Below are positions 33,445 to 43,227 of a stretch of 64,000 nt of DNA, one piece after another. Every line of letters begins with the position of its first letter. The stretch's first letter is position 1. The position numbers and the translations under genes are program-made. The notes under the pieces were generated by a model. The model had not been told where the DNA came from and made no database searches. It saw nothing but the letters and a program-made list of their open reading frames with translations. The stretch is from Haematobacter massiliensis (GTDB taxonomy: Bacteria > Pseudomonadota > Alphaproteobacteria > Rhodobacterales > Rhodobacteraceae), in contig NZ_JGYG01000004.1 in NCBI RefSeq assembly GCF_000740795.1, positions 170,341 through 234,340 on the forward strand, in the 5' to 3' direction.

Positions 33445-35351
33445 GCCGCCTCCCTCCGCGCGCTGGCGCGGGCCTTGTCCCAAAGATCACAGAGACGGCT
33501 GTAGCGCGCGGCCATCTCCGTCACTGCCGCGGCATCGTCCATCTGCCCGTCGAACCACTGCCGCGCCGCTTCCGAAAAGATCGTTCGCCCGACCGCGAAG
33601 CCCCGCACCAGTGGAAAGGCCGCCGCGATACGGAAGCTCTCTCCGAGCACCGCCTCGGGCGAGTCCAGACCAAGCACGACGATGCCGCGGGTATGGCTGT
33701 CATGCGCTTCGATGGCGGCGATCGCTGCTTCCCAGGCGGCCGGCGTGGTCATAGGCTCCAGCTTCCACCAGTCCGGTCGCACACCGATCTCGTAGAACTG
33801 CCGGATGAGCATAGCGGTGGTGCTGTCATCAACGGGGCCGACACGCGACGGAATGATCTCCAGCAGAAACTCCAGCCCGTTGCGGCGCGCCGCGGTGAAC
33901 AGGCGGAGCACCGTCTCCTCCTGCGCTGCTCTCATGTCGGGCGGGTCGTCAGGGTGGCAGAGGCAGAGCACCTTCACCACGTTCTCCCTCGCCCACTCCT
34001 GCAAGCCGCCGCAATCCGGCCCCAGTTCCTGTTCCAGCATCAGGGGTCGGGAACCCGGCCATTCTGCGGGGCGGCCTATCCACAGCCCACTTCCCGAAGC
34101 CGCGTGCAGCGCGCGCCGCCCGATCCGGCTGTCGCAGAGAATGCCGTAGCCCGCCCGGCCGGCCTGTACCTGGCGCGCGGCCCGGAGGCAGAGCTCCTTG
34201 AAGGCGGCGCCCTTTGCAGGGGTGTAACCCGCCATCTCTTCCAGCTGCGCGCGATGGTCGAAGGCGAAGATGCGACAGTCATCCGCTCCCTTTGTTCGGG
34301 TCGTTGACCAGTGGAGCTGCTCAAGCTCCCAATCGTTGCGCAGATCGGGCCGACGGAGACCGCGCGCCAGAAAGAAGCGCAACTCCTCAAGGCTCGGATA
34401 GGCGGGTGTGCAGCCATGACGACTGACGGCAAAGGCTCCGCAGGCATTGGCGTATTCGAGCGCACGCGGCCAGCTCTCACCGTCCAGCCATCCCTTCAGG
34501 AGGCCGGAGAAAAACCCGTCGCCCGCGCCCAGCACGTTGAAGACCTCAATCGGAAAGCCCGGCCCCCTCTCGCCCGCATCGAGACTGTCGGGAATTGCTC
34601 CGGCAAAGGCGACGGCCCCCGCAGCGCCCCGCTTGCAGACGAGCACGGCGCCCGTGACGTTCCGCACCGTACGGAGCGCGTCCAGCGTATCAGTACTGCC
34701 GCCAGCGATATGGAACTCCTCCTCCGTGCCGACGATCAGGTCGAAGAGCGGCAGCGTTTTCTGAAGGCGGGCAGTCACCGCAGCGCTTTCCACGAATCGG
34801 CTCTCTCCTTCTCCGTGACCGGCCACCCCCCAGAGGTTCGGGCGATAATCGATGTCGAGCGCCGTGCGGGCCCCGTGTCTTCGCGCAAGGGCGAGCGCTT
34901 TCAGAACGGCGGCTTCCGTCCGGGGATGGCTCAGATGCGTGCCGGTCGCCAGAACCGACCGGGCCTCCGCGATAAGGTCTTCGTCGATATCGTCGGGCGA
35001 GAGCGCCATATCGGCACAGTTCTCCCGGTAGAAGATCAAAGGAAAGCGATCTTCGTCGCGGATGCCCAGCACGACGAGCGCGGTGAGCCGTTCCGGATCT
35101 GTGAGGACGCCGCGGGTATCGACACCCTCGCGCGTTAACTGTTCGCGAATGAACCGGCCCATGTGCTCATTTCCAACTTTAGTGATCACAGCCGATCGAA
35201 GACCCAAGCGGGAGGCACCGCAGGCGATGTTGGTAGGGCTTCCGCCAATGTATTTTGCGAAGGACGCCATGTCTTCCAGACGGCCGCCGATCTGCTGGCC
35301 GTAAAGATCGACCGATGATCGGCCTATGGTGATCACATCAAGCGTCTTCAT
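33441..35351 (-). CDS. iolC: 5-dehydro-2-deoxygluconokinase fused to a DUF2090 aldolase-like domain
   Basis: The 636-residue protein joins two enzymes. Residues 1 to about 325 are a PfkB-type kinase: [35 protein letters not shown] and the catalytic [14 protein letters not shown]. From about residue 335 a DUF2090 domain follows ([41 protein letters not shown]), a class I aldolase-like barrel. The kinase phosphorylates 5-dehydro-2-deoxygluconate, and the fused part probably splits the product to malonic semialdehyde and dihydroxyacetone phosphate, replacing IolJ. No separate iolJ is seen. ATG 35351 begins the kinase signature; it overlaps the preceding dehydrogenase gene by 14 bases. Confidence 0.91.
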   Translation of the reverse strand: MKTLDVITIGRSSVDLYGQQIGGRLEDMASFAKYIGGSPTNIACGASRLGLRSAVITKVGNEHMGRFIREQLTREGVDTRGVLTDPERLTALVVLGIRDEDRFPLIFYRENCADMALSPDDIDEDLIAEARSVLATGTHLSHPRTEAAVLKALALARRHGARTALDIDYRPNLWGVAGHGEGESRFVESAAVTARLQKTLPLFDLIVGTEEEFHIAGGSTDTLDALRTVRNVTGAVLVCKRGAAGAVAFAGAIPDSLDAGERGPGFPIEVFNVLGAGDGFFSGLLKGWLDGESWPRALEYANACGAFAVSRHGCTPAYPSLEELRFFLARGLRRPDLRNDWELEQLHWSTTRTKGADDCRIFAFDHRAQLEEMAGYTPAKGAAFKELCLRAARQVQAGRAGYGILCDSRIGRRALHAASGSGLWIGRPAEWPGSRPLMLEQELGPDCGGLQEWARENVVKVLCLCHPDDPPDMRAAQEETVLRLFTAARRNGLEFLLEIIPSRVGPVDDSTTAMLIRQFYEIGVRPDWWKLEPMTTPAAWEAAIAAIEAHDSHTRGIVVLGLDSPEAVLGESFRIAAAFPLVRGFAVGRTIFSEAARQWFDGQMDDAAAVTEMAARYSRLCDLWDKARASARREAA

Positions 35352-36459
35352 GCGCTGTCTCCCTGATGCAGACTGGCTGGCCGTCGGAGGTGGCCATGGC
35401 ATGGATCACCCGCTCGATCGCGAGGCCCTGCGCAAAATCGGGACCACGAGAAGGCGCGCCGCCAATCGCCGCGATGAGATCCCGGCATTCCACGACCTTC
35501 TGTTCGTTGAAGCCGAAGTTGTGGCCGGGCGCGGGGCAGAAGGCAGCAAAGTCCGGCTGCTCCGGGCCGGTGAGGTGACGTGTGAACCCGGCCTCTCCCC
35601 TCCGGTGGATCAAGAGTTCGTTCATGCTCTCCTGATCGAAAACCATGGTGCCATCGCTCCCCTGCACTTCCCATTGCAGGCGACACTTGCGCCCCTGCGC
35701 CACGCGGGATGTCGCGAAGGAACCAAGCGCGCCCGAAACGAAACGCACGAGGGCAAAGGCGCTGTCCTCGTTTTCCACCGCTCGCGGACCGTCGGGGGAC
35801 AGCCGTTCGGGAACCGTGACCTGGGTCAGCGCCGTGACCTCGGCAACAGGCCCCATGAGCGTGACCATCTGGCTCACGAGATGGCATCCCAGATCGCCAA
35901 GTGCTCCCAAGCCCCCCTCCGCTTTCGTCATACGCCACGTCCAGGGAAGCGTGGGATCGGCGGAATAATCCTCGTCATAGACACCACGGAAAGCATGTGG
36001 GCGGCCTATCGTACCTTCGGCGATCATTTTAGCCGCTGCCTGAAACGCCGGACTGCGCAGGTAGTTGTAGCCGAGCATCGTGACCTGAGCGGGATGGCGG
36101 GCAGCGAGCGCCGCCATCGCTTCCGCATCCGCCAGCGTGAGCGCCATCGGCTTTTCAAGCCAGACATGCTTGCCCGCCCGCAGTGCCGCTTCCGCCATCC
36201 GGCGATGGAGCGCGTTGGGGGTGGTGATGGACACGACATCCACCGAGGGATCCTGCACGACCGTCTGCCAGTCTTCGCTGCTCCGGGCAAAACCGAACCG
36301 GGACGCCAGAGCGGCGGCCCTGTCCTTGGGAGTGTCGCAGAGCATCTCCAACCGTGCGGGAGCGCCGCCGAAGACGGTGGCCACATTGCGCCACGCCATG
36401 GCATGACACTTGCCCATGAAGCCCGTGCCGATCAGCGCCACACCCAAGCCGGCCATCAA
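35338..36459 (-). CDS. Gfo/Idh/MocA-family oxidoreductase in the inositol operon
   Basis: This 373-residue NAD(P)-dependent dehydrogenase has the Rossmann motif [14 protein letters not shown], the family's EKPMAL (catalytic lysine, equivalent to EKP in inositol dehydrogenase) and the later [10 protein letters not shown] with catalytic aspartate and histidine. It differs in sequence from the IolG-like protein at 40242-41249, so the operon encodes two such enzymes. It may act on another stereoisomer (scyllo- or D-chiro-inositol) or on an inositol glycoside/ketose. It lies between the transporter ATPase and iolC with overlaps on both sides. Confidence 0.84.
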   Translation of the reverse strand: MMAGLGVALIGTGFMGKCHAMAWRNVATVFGGAPARLEMLCDTPKDRAAALASRFGFARSSEDWQTVVQDPSVDVVSITTPNALHRRMAEAALRAGKHVWLEKPMALTLADAEAMAALAARHPAQVTMLGYNYLRSPAFQAAAKMIAEGTIGRPHAFRGVYDEDYSADPTLPWTWRMTKAEGGLGALGDLGCHLVSQMVTLMGPVAEVTALTQVTVPERLSPDGPRAVENEDSAFALVRFVSGALGSFATSRVAQGRKCRLQWEVQGSDGTMVFDQESMNELLIHRRGEAGFTRHLTGPEQPDFAAFCPAPGHNFGFNEQKVVECRDLIAAIGGAPSRGPDFAQGLAIERVIHAMATSDGQPVCIRETAHEDA

Positions 36460-37235
36460 ATCGTTCCTCCGAGGCTGCCTTCAAGTTGCGCCATCTCCTG
36501 CCCGCCGGCCATCATGTCCTGAAGAGCGGAGGCGTCGATCTCTCCCTTGCGCGCGGTGCCGAGCGTCTGGCCACGGTTTAACACCGTAAATCGGTCCCCC
36601 ACCGCCAGGGCATGGCGAACGTTATGGCTGATGAAGACCACGCCCACGCCCTGCGCCCGGACCCGTGCGATGGTCGCCAGGACGTTCGAGGTTTGCCGGA
36701 CGCCGAGCGCGCTCGTCGGCTCATCCAGGATGAGAACCTTGGCCCCGAAATAGACTGCGCGTGCGATGGCGACCGTCTGCCGTTCTCCCCCCGATAAGGT
36801 GCCGACGGCCTGATCCGGCGCCCGCAGATTGATGCCCATGCGCCGCATCTCCTCCATGGTCACGGCATTCGCCCTTTCAATGTCGAAGCGCTTGAAGGGG
36901 CCGCGCCCGCGTGTCGGCTCCCGGCCCATGAAGAAGTTGCGGGTGACGCTCATCAGCGGGATCATGGCAAGATCCTGAAACACCGTGGCGATCCCGGCCT
37001 CCATCGCGTCACGCGGGCTTTGAAAGCTCATCGGCCTGTCCTCAAAGGCGATGGTGCCGGAAGTGGGTTTGTGCACCCCCGACATGGTCTTTATGAAGGT
37101 CGATTTCCCCGCGCCGTTGTCACCCAGCAGACAGTGACATTCTCCCGGCTGCACATCGAAGGTCACGCCGTTCAGGGCAATCACATTGCCGAAATGCTTA
37201 CGGATGTTTTCCATCTGGATGATGGGCTCGGGCAT
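36456..37235 (-). CDS. Sugar ABC transporter ATPase, single-domain FrcA-like
   Basis: This 259-residue ATPase of carbohydrate class 2 has Walker [10 protein letters not shown] (38-46), signature [14 protein letters not shown], Walker [13 protein letters not shown] and H-loop ISHNVRHAL. RbsA-type proteins have two ATPase halves and about 500 residues; this one has only one, like FrcA and the inositol transporter of rhizobia. The start at 37235 overlaps the permease stop by one base. The longer open frame upstream is a shadow of the permease gene. Together with the permease and binding protein it should import inositol. Confidence 0.87.
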   Translation of the reverse strand: MPEPIIQMENIRKHFGNVIALNGVTFDVQPGECHCLLGDNGAGKSTFIKTMSGVHKPTSGTIAFEDRPMSFQSPRDAMEAGIATVFQDLAMIPLMSVTRNFFMGREPTRGRGPFKRFDIERANAVTMEEMRRMGINLRAPDQAVGTLSGGERQTVAIARAVYFGAKVLILDEPTSALGVRQTSNVLATIARVRAQGVGVVFISHNVRHALAVGDRFTVLNRGQTLGTARKGEIDASALQDMMAGGQEMAQLEGSLGGTI

Positions 37236-38344
37236 CACCGCTCTCCCGTCACGCGCTTGCGTATCACGTTGTTGAAGATCACCGCGAGCAGGAGCATTCC
37301 GCCCAGGAACACCTGAAACCAGTCCTGATCGAAGCTGGTGTAGGTCAGGCCGATCGTGACCATGCCGAAGATGATCGCTCCGAAGAAAGCGCCAATGGCG
37401 GAGCCGTAACCCCCGGTGAGCAGGCAGCCGCCTATCACGGCCGCGATGATCGCCTCGAACTCCTTCATGAAACCCCGGCGCGCATCCGTGGACCCGGAGT
37501 CGATCACGGTGATGATGGCGATAAGGGCGGCGGCACAGGCCGTCAGCATGAACAGCGCGATTTTCACCCGCGGCACCGGCACGCCGGAGTTCTCTGCGGC
37601 ATTCCGGTCGCCGCCCGTCGCGAATATCCAGTTGCCCCATGCGGTGCGCAGCAGCACGAAAGTGGCGAGCAGTGCGAAACCCACGAACCACAGGATCTCC
37701 ACGGGCACACCCGGAACGCTTGGCGTGCCGGAGCGGAGCGTGGCGATCCAGCCGTGCCCGGCCATCCAGCGAAACAACCCGCCGAATGCATCGCCGGAGA
37801 AAAGCGGGGCAAGCCAATCGCCCTCCACAGCCTCGCGTATGCCGCGAAGCTGCGTGGAGCCATTGGTGAACAGCTTCAGCCCTACCAGCGACGCGCCCCG
37901 CAAGATGAACAGAAAGGCGAGCGTCACGATGAAGCTGGGCAGCCCGGTGCGGAGCACGATCACCCCGTTGAGAGCACCGATCCCTGCTGCGAAAGCCATG
38001 GTGAGCGGAATCGCGAGGATCAGCGGCAGGCCCATGTTGACGACAAGGACACCGAAGATCAGTCCGGCAAAGGCGATCATGGAGCCGATGGACAGGTCGA
38101 ACTCCCCTCCGATCATCAGCATCGCGGCCGCGATGCCCAGGATGCCAAGTTGCGCCGCCGGGGTCATGAAGTTCATCACGCCCTGTGGCGTGAACATCGC
38201 AGGACTTGCGGTGATCATGAAGAAAACTGTGACGAGGACGAGGCCGCCGATCGCCCCGAGTTCCGGTCGTTTCATCAACCGCGTGACAAGGCTTTCCGAC
38301 CGGATCCGCTCATCCGCGGCGAGAGTCGTCGTATCCGATGCCAT
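37235..38344 (-). CDS. Sugar (probably inositol) ABC transporter permease
   Basis: This 369-residue RbsC/FrcB-type permease has about ten hydrophobic helices and the class signature [20 protein letters not shown] (about 20 residues, approximate). The central loop ([22 protein letters not shown] and following) is somewhat long. [23 protein letters not shown] is the conserved C-terminal helix region. It lies between the binding protein and the ATPase of the same operon. Confidence 0.87.
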   Translation of the reverse strand: MASDTTTLAADERIRSESLVTRLMKRPELGAIGGLVLVTVFFMITASPAMFTPQGVMNFMTPAAQLGILGIAAAMLMIGGEFDLSIGSMIAFAGLIFGVLVVNMGLPLILAIPLTMAFAAGIGALNGVIVLRTGLPSFIVTLAFLFILRGASLVGLKLFTNGSTQLRGIREAVEGDWLAPLFSGDAFGGLFRWMAGHGWIATLRSGTPSVPGVPVEILWFVGFALLATFVLLRTAWGNWIFATGGDRNAAENSGVPVPRVKIALFMLTACAAALIAIITVIDSGSTDARRGFMKEFEAIIAAVIGGCLLTGGYGSAIGAFFGAIIFGMVTIGLTYTSFDQDWFQVFLGGMLLLAVIFNNVIRKRVTGER

Positions 38345-38409
38345 GGGTTATTCCCCCTGTTCGGTTCGAGTTCAGCCGGGCGTGCGATGCGCCCGGCGGC
38401 TGTGACCGG

Positions 38410-39333
38410 TCAGCGGATGCCCTTGGCGGAGAGGTCGATGGCTTGCGAAGCTGCGGCCTTTTCAACCAGGTTCGGCCCGGAAGCCACGTCGCCCGCAGGC
38501 ATCAGTCCGTATTTGGCATTGAGCGCGAGAAAGCTCACCGGCAGATAGCCCTGAAGGTATTGCTGCTGGTCAATGGCGAAGGCCGCCTTGCCGTCCGCCA
38601 CATCCTGCAGGAACCCCGCGGAAAGGTCGAAGCTCGCCACCCTGACCTTATCGGTCTCTCCGAGGGCTTCGACGGCGGCGACGGCCGGCTCACCCACAAG
38701 TGCTGCCCCAAGCGTCAGGACGCTGTCGATCTCCGGGTCGGCCTCCAGCGCCGCGCGGACCTTGGACTGAACCTCCGCCGGGTCCATCTGGGTGGGAATC
38801 ACGGCGACTGCATGGCCGAAGCCTTCGGCAAATCCGGCGCAGCGTTGGTCGAGGGAGACGTTGCCGACCTCATGGTTGACGCATATCCCCTTCTTGCCGC
38901 CCAGTTCCGCCAGTCGCGCGCCCGCAGCCTTGCCCGCGTCGAATTCTGACTGCCCGACGTGGAGCCTGACGCCGAGATCATGCGCGACATCGCCACCGGA
39001 ATTCATCGAGATTACCGGGATCCCGGCCTCCACCGCGCGCCGTATGGATGGCCCAAGCGCATCGCCATCCGGGATGGACACCACGAGACCGTCCGGGTTC
39101 TGGTTGACCGCGGCATCGATGAGCTGCGCCATGCGCACCATGTCGAAGGTTTCGGGCGAACGGAAATCTACGGTGACCCCCGCTTCCTTACCGGCCGCCG
39201 CTGCGCCGTTCTTGACCACGGACCAGAACGGGTCCGCCGCCTGCCCATGCGCGACGACGACGATGTTCTGCGCCGCGACGGGCGAGGCGAGCGCCACTGC
39301 TATCGCCGCCATCGTGAGTTTCAGTCTGTTCAT
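38410..39333 (-). CDS. Sugar (probably inositol) ABC transporter substrate-binding protein
   Basis: This 307-residue periplasmic type 1 binding protein (RbsB fold) has a signal peptide MNRLKLTMAAIAVALASPVAAQ. The mature start VVVAHGQAADPFWSVVKNGA contains the aromatic residue of the sugar pocket; SIPDGDALGPSIRRAVEAGIPVISMNSG is typical of the fold, shown in part. GADV-like DxR contacts are seen in DQRCAGFAEGF. Context points to myo-inositol as ligand. Confidence 0.86.
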   Translation of the reverse strand: MNRLKLTMAAIAVALASPVAAQNIVVVAHGQAADPFWSVVKNGAAAAGKEAGVTVDFRSPETFDMVRMAQLIDAAVNQNPDGLVVSIPDGDALGPSIRRAVEAGIPVISMNSGGDVAHDLGVRLHVGQSEFDAGKAAGARLAELGGKKGICVNHEVGNVSLDQRCAGFAEGFGHAVAVIPTQMDPAEVQSKVRAALEADPEIDSVLTLGAALVGEPAVAAVEALGETDKVRVASFDLSAGFLQDVADGKAAFAIDQQQYLQGYLPVSFLALNAKYGLMPAGDVASGPNLVEKAAASQAIDLSAKGIR

Positions 39334-39391
39334 CTTTTCCTCCCCCTGCTTCGATTGTGGTCTGACCGGGCCTCCCGTCCCGGCAGGATCA

Positions 39392-40249
39392 TCACGCGGG
39401 CAGGCTGGCCCGCTCCTGCGTGATCTCTTGAATTTTCCGAAGTCGCGCAGCAGAGGCGGTGATCATCGCCTCCAGCCGGTCGCGGAAGCCATCTCCCTTG
39501 TCGGCGCGGAACGGATCCGGTCCGGGAGTGGCAGGCTCCAGAATGATCGGCCCGCGATAACCGATGGCGTCGAGCGCGGCGACATGGGCTGCGAAATCCG
39601 TATGGCCTTCGCCGATGCCCTGCCGATTGGAATCAGCCGCGTGATACAGGCCGATTGCGCGGCCTGCAGCGCGGAGCGCCGCCGGTGGATCGGCTTCCTC
39701 GATATTCATGTGATAGGCGTCGGGCAGCAGTGACAGGTTGGGAGCCGCCACCCGTTCGATGAGAGACAGGCCCTGCGCCACGGTGTTCACCTGATGGCTC
39801 TCATAGCGATTGAGCAATTCAAAGACGACGGAAAGCCCCGCTTTCGCGGCAGCCGCGGCGATATGCTGAACGCTCTCCACAAGGAATTCCCATTCCGTCG
39901 TTTGATCTGCCAGCGGGCGGATGCGTCCGACCTGTCCATGTACTGAGAGCCGCACCCGGGGATGATCCAGCCGCACCACCCATTCAATGAGCCGCGCGTA
40001 GTAGGTGACGCCCGCCTGCCGCTGCATCGGGTCCGGATGGCTGATATCGGCATCGTCGGGAGTGACAGAGAAGACTTCAAGCCCCGCATCGGTCAGCAAC
40101 CGCCCTGAGAGGGCAGGGTCCAGTCCGACCATGTCACCGTGCAGTTCGACACCGTTCAATTTTGCCCGACGGGCCCGCATCGCGATGGACGGCAGCTCTT
40201 CGCCCGCGAAAATCCAGGTGCAGCAGCCGATCGGGCGCATGTCAGGCAT
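39392..40249 (-). CDS. Sugar phosphate isomerase/epimerase-like TIM-barrel protein
   Basis: This 285-residue xylose-isomerase-like (AP endonuclease 2 family) barrel opens with CTWIFAGEELPSIAMRAR and has VVFELLNRYESHQVNT, where the glutamate and following residues bind metal. Metal ligands also appear in DAYHMNIEEAD and a late LEPATPG. It resembles ketose 3-epimerases and inosose isomerase (IolI/IolH group). It may interconvert inososes so that a stereoisomer can enter the IolE step. It overlaps the IolG-like gene by eight bases. Starts at 40249 or 40240 are both possible. Confidence 0.82.
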   Translation of the reverse strand: MPDMRPIGCCTWIFAGEELPSIAMRARRAKLNGVELHGDMVGLDPALSGRLLTDAGLEVFSVTPDDADISHPDPMQRQAGVTYYARLIEWVVRLDHPRVRLSVHGQVGRIRPLADQTTEWEFLVESVQHIAAAAAKAGLSVVFELLNRYESHQVNTVAQGLSLIERVAAPNLSLLPDAYHMNIEEADPPAALRAAGRAIGLYHAADSNRQGIGEGHTDFAAHVAALDAIGYRGPIILEPATPGPDPFRADKGDGFRDRLEAMITASAARLRKIQEITQERASLPA

Positions 40250-41249
40250 CCGCCATTTCAGGCGAAAAGCTGACTGCTCTGCCCGTCGCGGCGGATCGCG
40301 CTGCCAGTTCCGCGCAGGCGAGGGCGGTCACGCCATCCTGCAAGCTGACGGGCATCGGCCTGCCATCCTGCAGCGCTTCCACGAAGGCCGCCCATTCCCG
40401 CTCATAAGCCTGCATGTAGCGTTCGAGAAAGAAGTGGACCGGCTTGGCCGATAGCGCGCCTGCCGAGGTGATCTTCTGCACCGTGTTTTCGAGCACGTTC
40501 TGAGCCGACAGAAGCCCCTCGGATCCCAGGAGTTCTATCCGCTGGTCATACCCGTAGCCCGCACGGCGAGAATTGCGGATGACGGCGATCCGCCCATCCG
40601 CCCAGGTCATCGTGACAACCGCTGTATCCACATCGCCCGCGGCGCCGATCTCCGCATCCACCAGCGCACTGCCCGTGGCGAAGATCGTCTGCGGAGGACC
40701 GTCGAACAACCAGCAGGCCATGTCGAAATCGTGGATCATCATGTCTCGGAACAATCCGCCCGACACCTTTACATAGGCCACGGGCGGGGGCTCCGGATCG
40801 AAGGAGGTAATGGACAGCAGTTCCCCGCGCCCGACCTCTCCTCCGTCATAGGCAGCCTTTAGCGCGGCAAAATTCGGGTCGAAGCGACGATTGAAGCCGA
40901 TCATAACCGGCCTGCCGGTATCGCCTGCCTTCTTAAGCGCCCGCTCTGCCCGCTCCAGCGAAAGATCAACCGGCTTTTCGCACAGAACAGCCTTCCCGGC
41001 GGCTGTCGCCCGTTCGATCAGATCGGAATGTGTATCGGTGGAGGTGGCGATCAGCACCGCGTCTATGGCGGGGTCGGTGAGAATATCCTCAATCCGGCGG
41101 ACTTCCGCACACACGCCGGCCGCCACTTCCGCTGCGGCTTCGGCATTTGCATCCGCCACCGCAATGATGCGGCAGGTCTGCGTGGCGGACATGGATCTGG
41201 CATGGACGCGTCCGATGCGCCCCGCCCCGATCAGGGCAACCCTGAGCAT
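40242..41249 (-). CDS. iolG: Inositol 2-dehydrogenase (IolG/IdhA-like)
   Basis: This 335-residue Gfo/Idh/MocA enzyme starts LRVALIGAGRIGRVHARS, then LCEKPVDLSLERAERA with the catalytic lysine, MIGFNRRFDPNFAALK typical of bacterial inositol dehydrogenases, and GGLFRDMMIHDFDMACWL with catalytic Asp/His. It oxidises myo-inositol to 2-keto-myo-inositol with NAD. It is the first gene of the minus-strand operon; its start lies about 65 bp left of a pair of palindromes likely bound by the divergent LacI-type protein. Confidence 0.88.
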   Translation of the reverse strand: MLRVALIGAGRIGRVHARSMSATQTCRIIAVADANAEAAAEVAAGVCAEVRRIEDILTDPAIDAVLIATSTDTHSDLIERATAAGKAVLCEKPVDLSLERAERALKKAGDTGRPVMIGFNRRFDPNFAALKAAYDGGEVGRGELLSITSFDPEPPPVAYVKVSGGLFRDMMIHDFDMACWLFDGPPQTIFATGSALVDAEIGAAGDVDTAVVTMTWADGRIAVIRNSRRAGYGYDQRIELLGSEGLLSAQNVLENTVQKITSAGALSAKPVHFFLERYMQAYEREWAAFVEALQDGRPMPVSLQDGVTALACAELAARSAATGRAVSFSPEMADA

Positions 41250-41305
41250 TCATTTCCCCCCGAATCGCGTCTGCGACCTCATGTTAGCGCTAGATTGGCG
41301 ATCAA

Positions 41306-41341
41306 TGCACGCGCGTGCAACAGAAACTGCACGCGCGTGCA
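41306..41341. promoter_or_regulatory. Twin 14-bp palindromic operators between iolG and the LacI gene
   Basis: TGCACGCGCGTGCA occurs at 41306-41319 and, identically, at 41328-41341. The centres are 22 bp apart, about two helix turns, so two dimers could bind on the same face. The right copy lies 41 bp before the regulator start codon. Central CG and 14-bp size fit LacI/GalR operators. A further palindrome TAGCGCTA at 41285-41292 may belong to the iolG promoter. Confidence 0.8.
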
Positions 41342-41382
41342 AATATCTTTCCTCTCCGACCGGCGCGAGGTAGAAACGGCAG

Positions 41383-42390
41383 ATGGACAAGCTCCCCGAT
41401 CCCGAAGTCAGCGTTACCGCCGATGACGTGGCCGCCGCCGCGGGCGTGTCCCGCTGGACGGTCGCCCGCGCTTTCAAGAAGGATGCCTCGATCTCTCCTG
41501 GAAGCCGGGATCGGGTGCTCACCGCCGCCCGGCGGTTGGGATACGCGCCTGATCTGCTGGCGGCATCCCTCGCTTCCGACCGTTCTAATCTGGTCGCGCT
41601 CATCACCAATGATTTCAACAATCCCCACAAGCTCGTGCTGCTTGAGCGATTGACGCGGATTCTGTCCGGTCATGGCTGGGCGACGCTGCTCATCCACATG
41701 TCGGACAGCGATGATGCATCGGCCGCGTTGCTGGCAGCGAGCCAACGGCGCGTGGATGCCGCGGTTCTGATCGGGACGCGGTTCGATGACAGCGTGCTGG
41801 ACACCGCGCTTGGGGCAAGGCGGGTCAAGAAACTCGTCGTATTCGCCCGTTACAGCCAGAACCCGAACACGCTGACGATTGCCTGTGACGATATCCTCGC
41901 CATGGGGCGGATCGCGGATCATCTGGTTGAGCGTGGCTACCGGCGGCCCGCGTTCCTGGCCGGCCCGGATACGCAATCTGCCAAGCTTCACCGCAAAAGC
42001 GCCTTCATCGAGCATTGGCGGAGCCGGACAGGGGGCGATGTGGCGACCGTTCACGCCGAGGCATACGACTTCGGCGCGGCAATCGAGGCGGTCAGCCTGC
42101 TGTTCACCGGAGCGATGGAGAGCCGGCCGGACGTGCTTGTCTGCGAAAACGACATCCTTGCCATCGGGGCAATGGATGCCCTGCGCTATCGACTCGGGCT
42201 GAAAGTGCCGGAGGATGTTGCGGTCACCGGGTTCGACGACATTCCGCTGTCCCTGTCACCCGCCTACCGCCTCACCACGTATCGGCAGCCGATTACCCAG
42301 ATGGCGGAGGCGCTGTTCGACGTGCTGGAGGGTAAGCGGGAGGGCGATGTCCTGCTGCCCGGTCAGTTCATTGCCCGTGACACTGCCTGA
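41383..42390 (+). CDS. LacI-family transcriptional regulator, probable inositol repressor
   Basis: This is a 335-residue LacI/GalR protein. The DNA-binding head is VTADDVAAAAGVSRWTVARAF with the hinge LGYAPDLLAASLAS. A periplasmic-binding-like sensor domain follows (ITNDFNNPHKLVLLERL, VLVCENDILAIGAMDALR, VTGFDDIPLSLSPAYRLTT). It diverges from the inositol operon and should bind the twin palindromes at 41306-41341, releasing them on binding inositol or a catabolite. In many alphaproteobacteria this role belongs to an RpiR-type IolR, so a LacI-type regulator is a different solution. Confidence 0.87.
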   Translation: MDKLPDPEVSVTADDVAAAAGVSRWTVARAFKKDASISPGSRDRVLTAARRLGYAPDLLAASLASDRSNLVALITNDFNNPHKLVLLERLTRILSGHGWATLLIHMSDSDDASAALLAASQRRVDAAVLIGTRFDDSVLDTALGARRVKKLVVFARYSQNPNTLTIACDDILAMGRIADHLVERGYRRPAFLAGPDTQSAKLHRKSAFIEHWRSRTGGDVATVHAEAYDFGAAIEAVSLLFTGAMESRPDVLVCENDILAIGAMDALRYRLGLKVPEDVAVTGFDDIPLSLSPAYRLTTYRQPITQMAEALFDVLEGKREGDVLLPGQFIARDTA

Positions 42391-42442
42391 CCCTTCGGGC
42401 GATCGTCTGGCCCGTTCTCGGGGCGGGTAGGGCGAAGTATCC

Positions 42443-43137
42443 AGAGGCCGGGCGTGGACATTCCTGTTTCCGCCACCGCCGCCGGCGCTTGTCGCCTGGT
42501 TCGTAGGCGTGACAGTCATGCGGAATTGCGGGGGCATCGCCGTCACGGTTCCGCACGAGATCGCCGGTCTCGACTTCTGCAGTCGCGTTTCTGGCCGCGC
42601 ACGTGCCTTCGGGTGGGGCGAGCATCGCCATCAGGAACGGCGATGACCGGAGCGGCGACGCCACGGACGGGCATCATTACCGGGACGGCATCGCCGCAGA
42701 AGGGTTTGATCTTGCAGGCACGCCCGCGCTGCTGATCGGAGCGGGTGACGCCGGCGTGGTGACTGCATATGAAATGCGGGGCAAGCGAACTGGCGGTTCA
42801 TGATATCGAGTTCGCGCGCCGCGACAGCCTGCTCGCGCGGCTGGAGCAGCAGTTTTCCGGCAAACTCTGTATCGGCGGAACCGATCCGTGGCGCTTTGCG
42901 CTCAGTGCTCATGCGACGCCGCATGGAATGAAGAAAGCGATCCCTTGCCGGAAAGATACCTCTTGCCCCGGTGCAGATCATTCTGTGGCGAATATGGGGG
43001 CATGCCCGGCCGTTTCACCGCTGATCACCGCCGCGCGGGTCACCGGTTGCTGGGCGATGCCCGGGAGCGGCATGCTCGAGGCGCAGGCATTTCTTCTGAC
43101 GGAGCTTCTGATGAAGGCTCGCCATAGCGCTGGCTGA
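42443..43137 (+). pseudogene. Frameshifted shikimate/quinate dehydrogenase (AroE-like) pseudogene
   Basis: Three plus-strand frames together give an AroE-like protein in the right order. First comes PPALVAWF, MRNCGGIAVTVPHEIAGLDFC (in parts, the shikimate-binding VTVPHE). Then, in a second frame from about 42600, IAIRNGDDRSGDATDG, GIAAEGFDLAGTPALLIGAGDAG (in parts, the NADP motif). Then, in a third frame from about 42780, ASELAVHDIEFARRDSLLARLE, ATPHGMKK, and finally GSGMLEAQAFLLTELL at the C-terminus. At least two or three frameshifts separate these blocks, and no start is evident. AroE-like enzymes accompany inositol or quinate catabolism in some alphaproteobacteria. Confidence 0.72.
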
Positions 43138-43227
43138 CGGCTGGAATTGACCCTCCGGGCTGCGGATGATAGTTTTAGATGAGCCAGCCTGTGGGCGAGC
43201 CAGCCCCGCCACTCGCTGGATATTTCC

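Noticed and set aside
37236..37817. Upstream extension of the FrcA-like ATPase frame
   Set aside because: It is a shadow of the permease gene; the family N-terminus starts at 37235, overlapping the permease stop.
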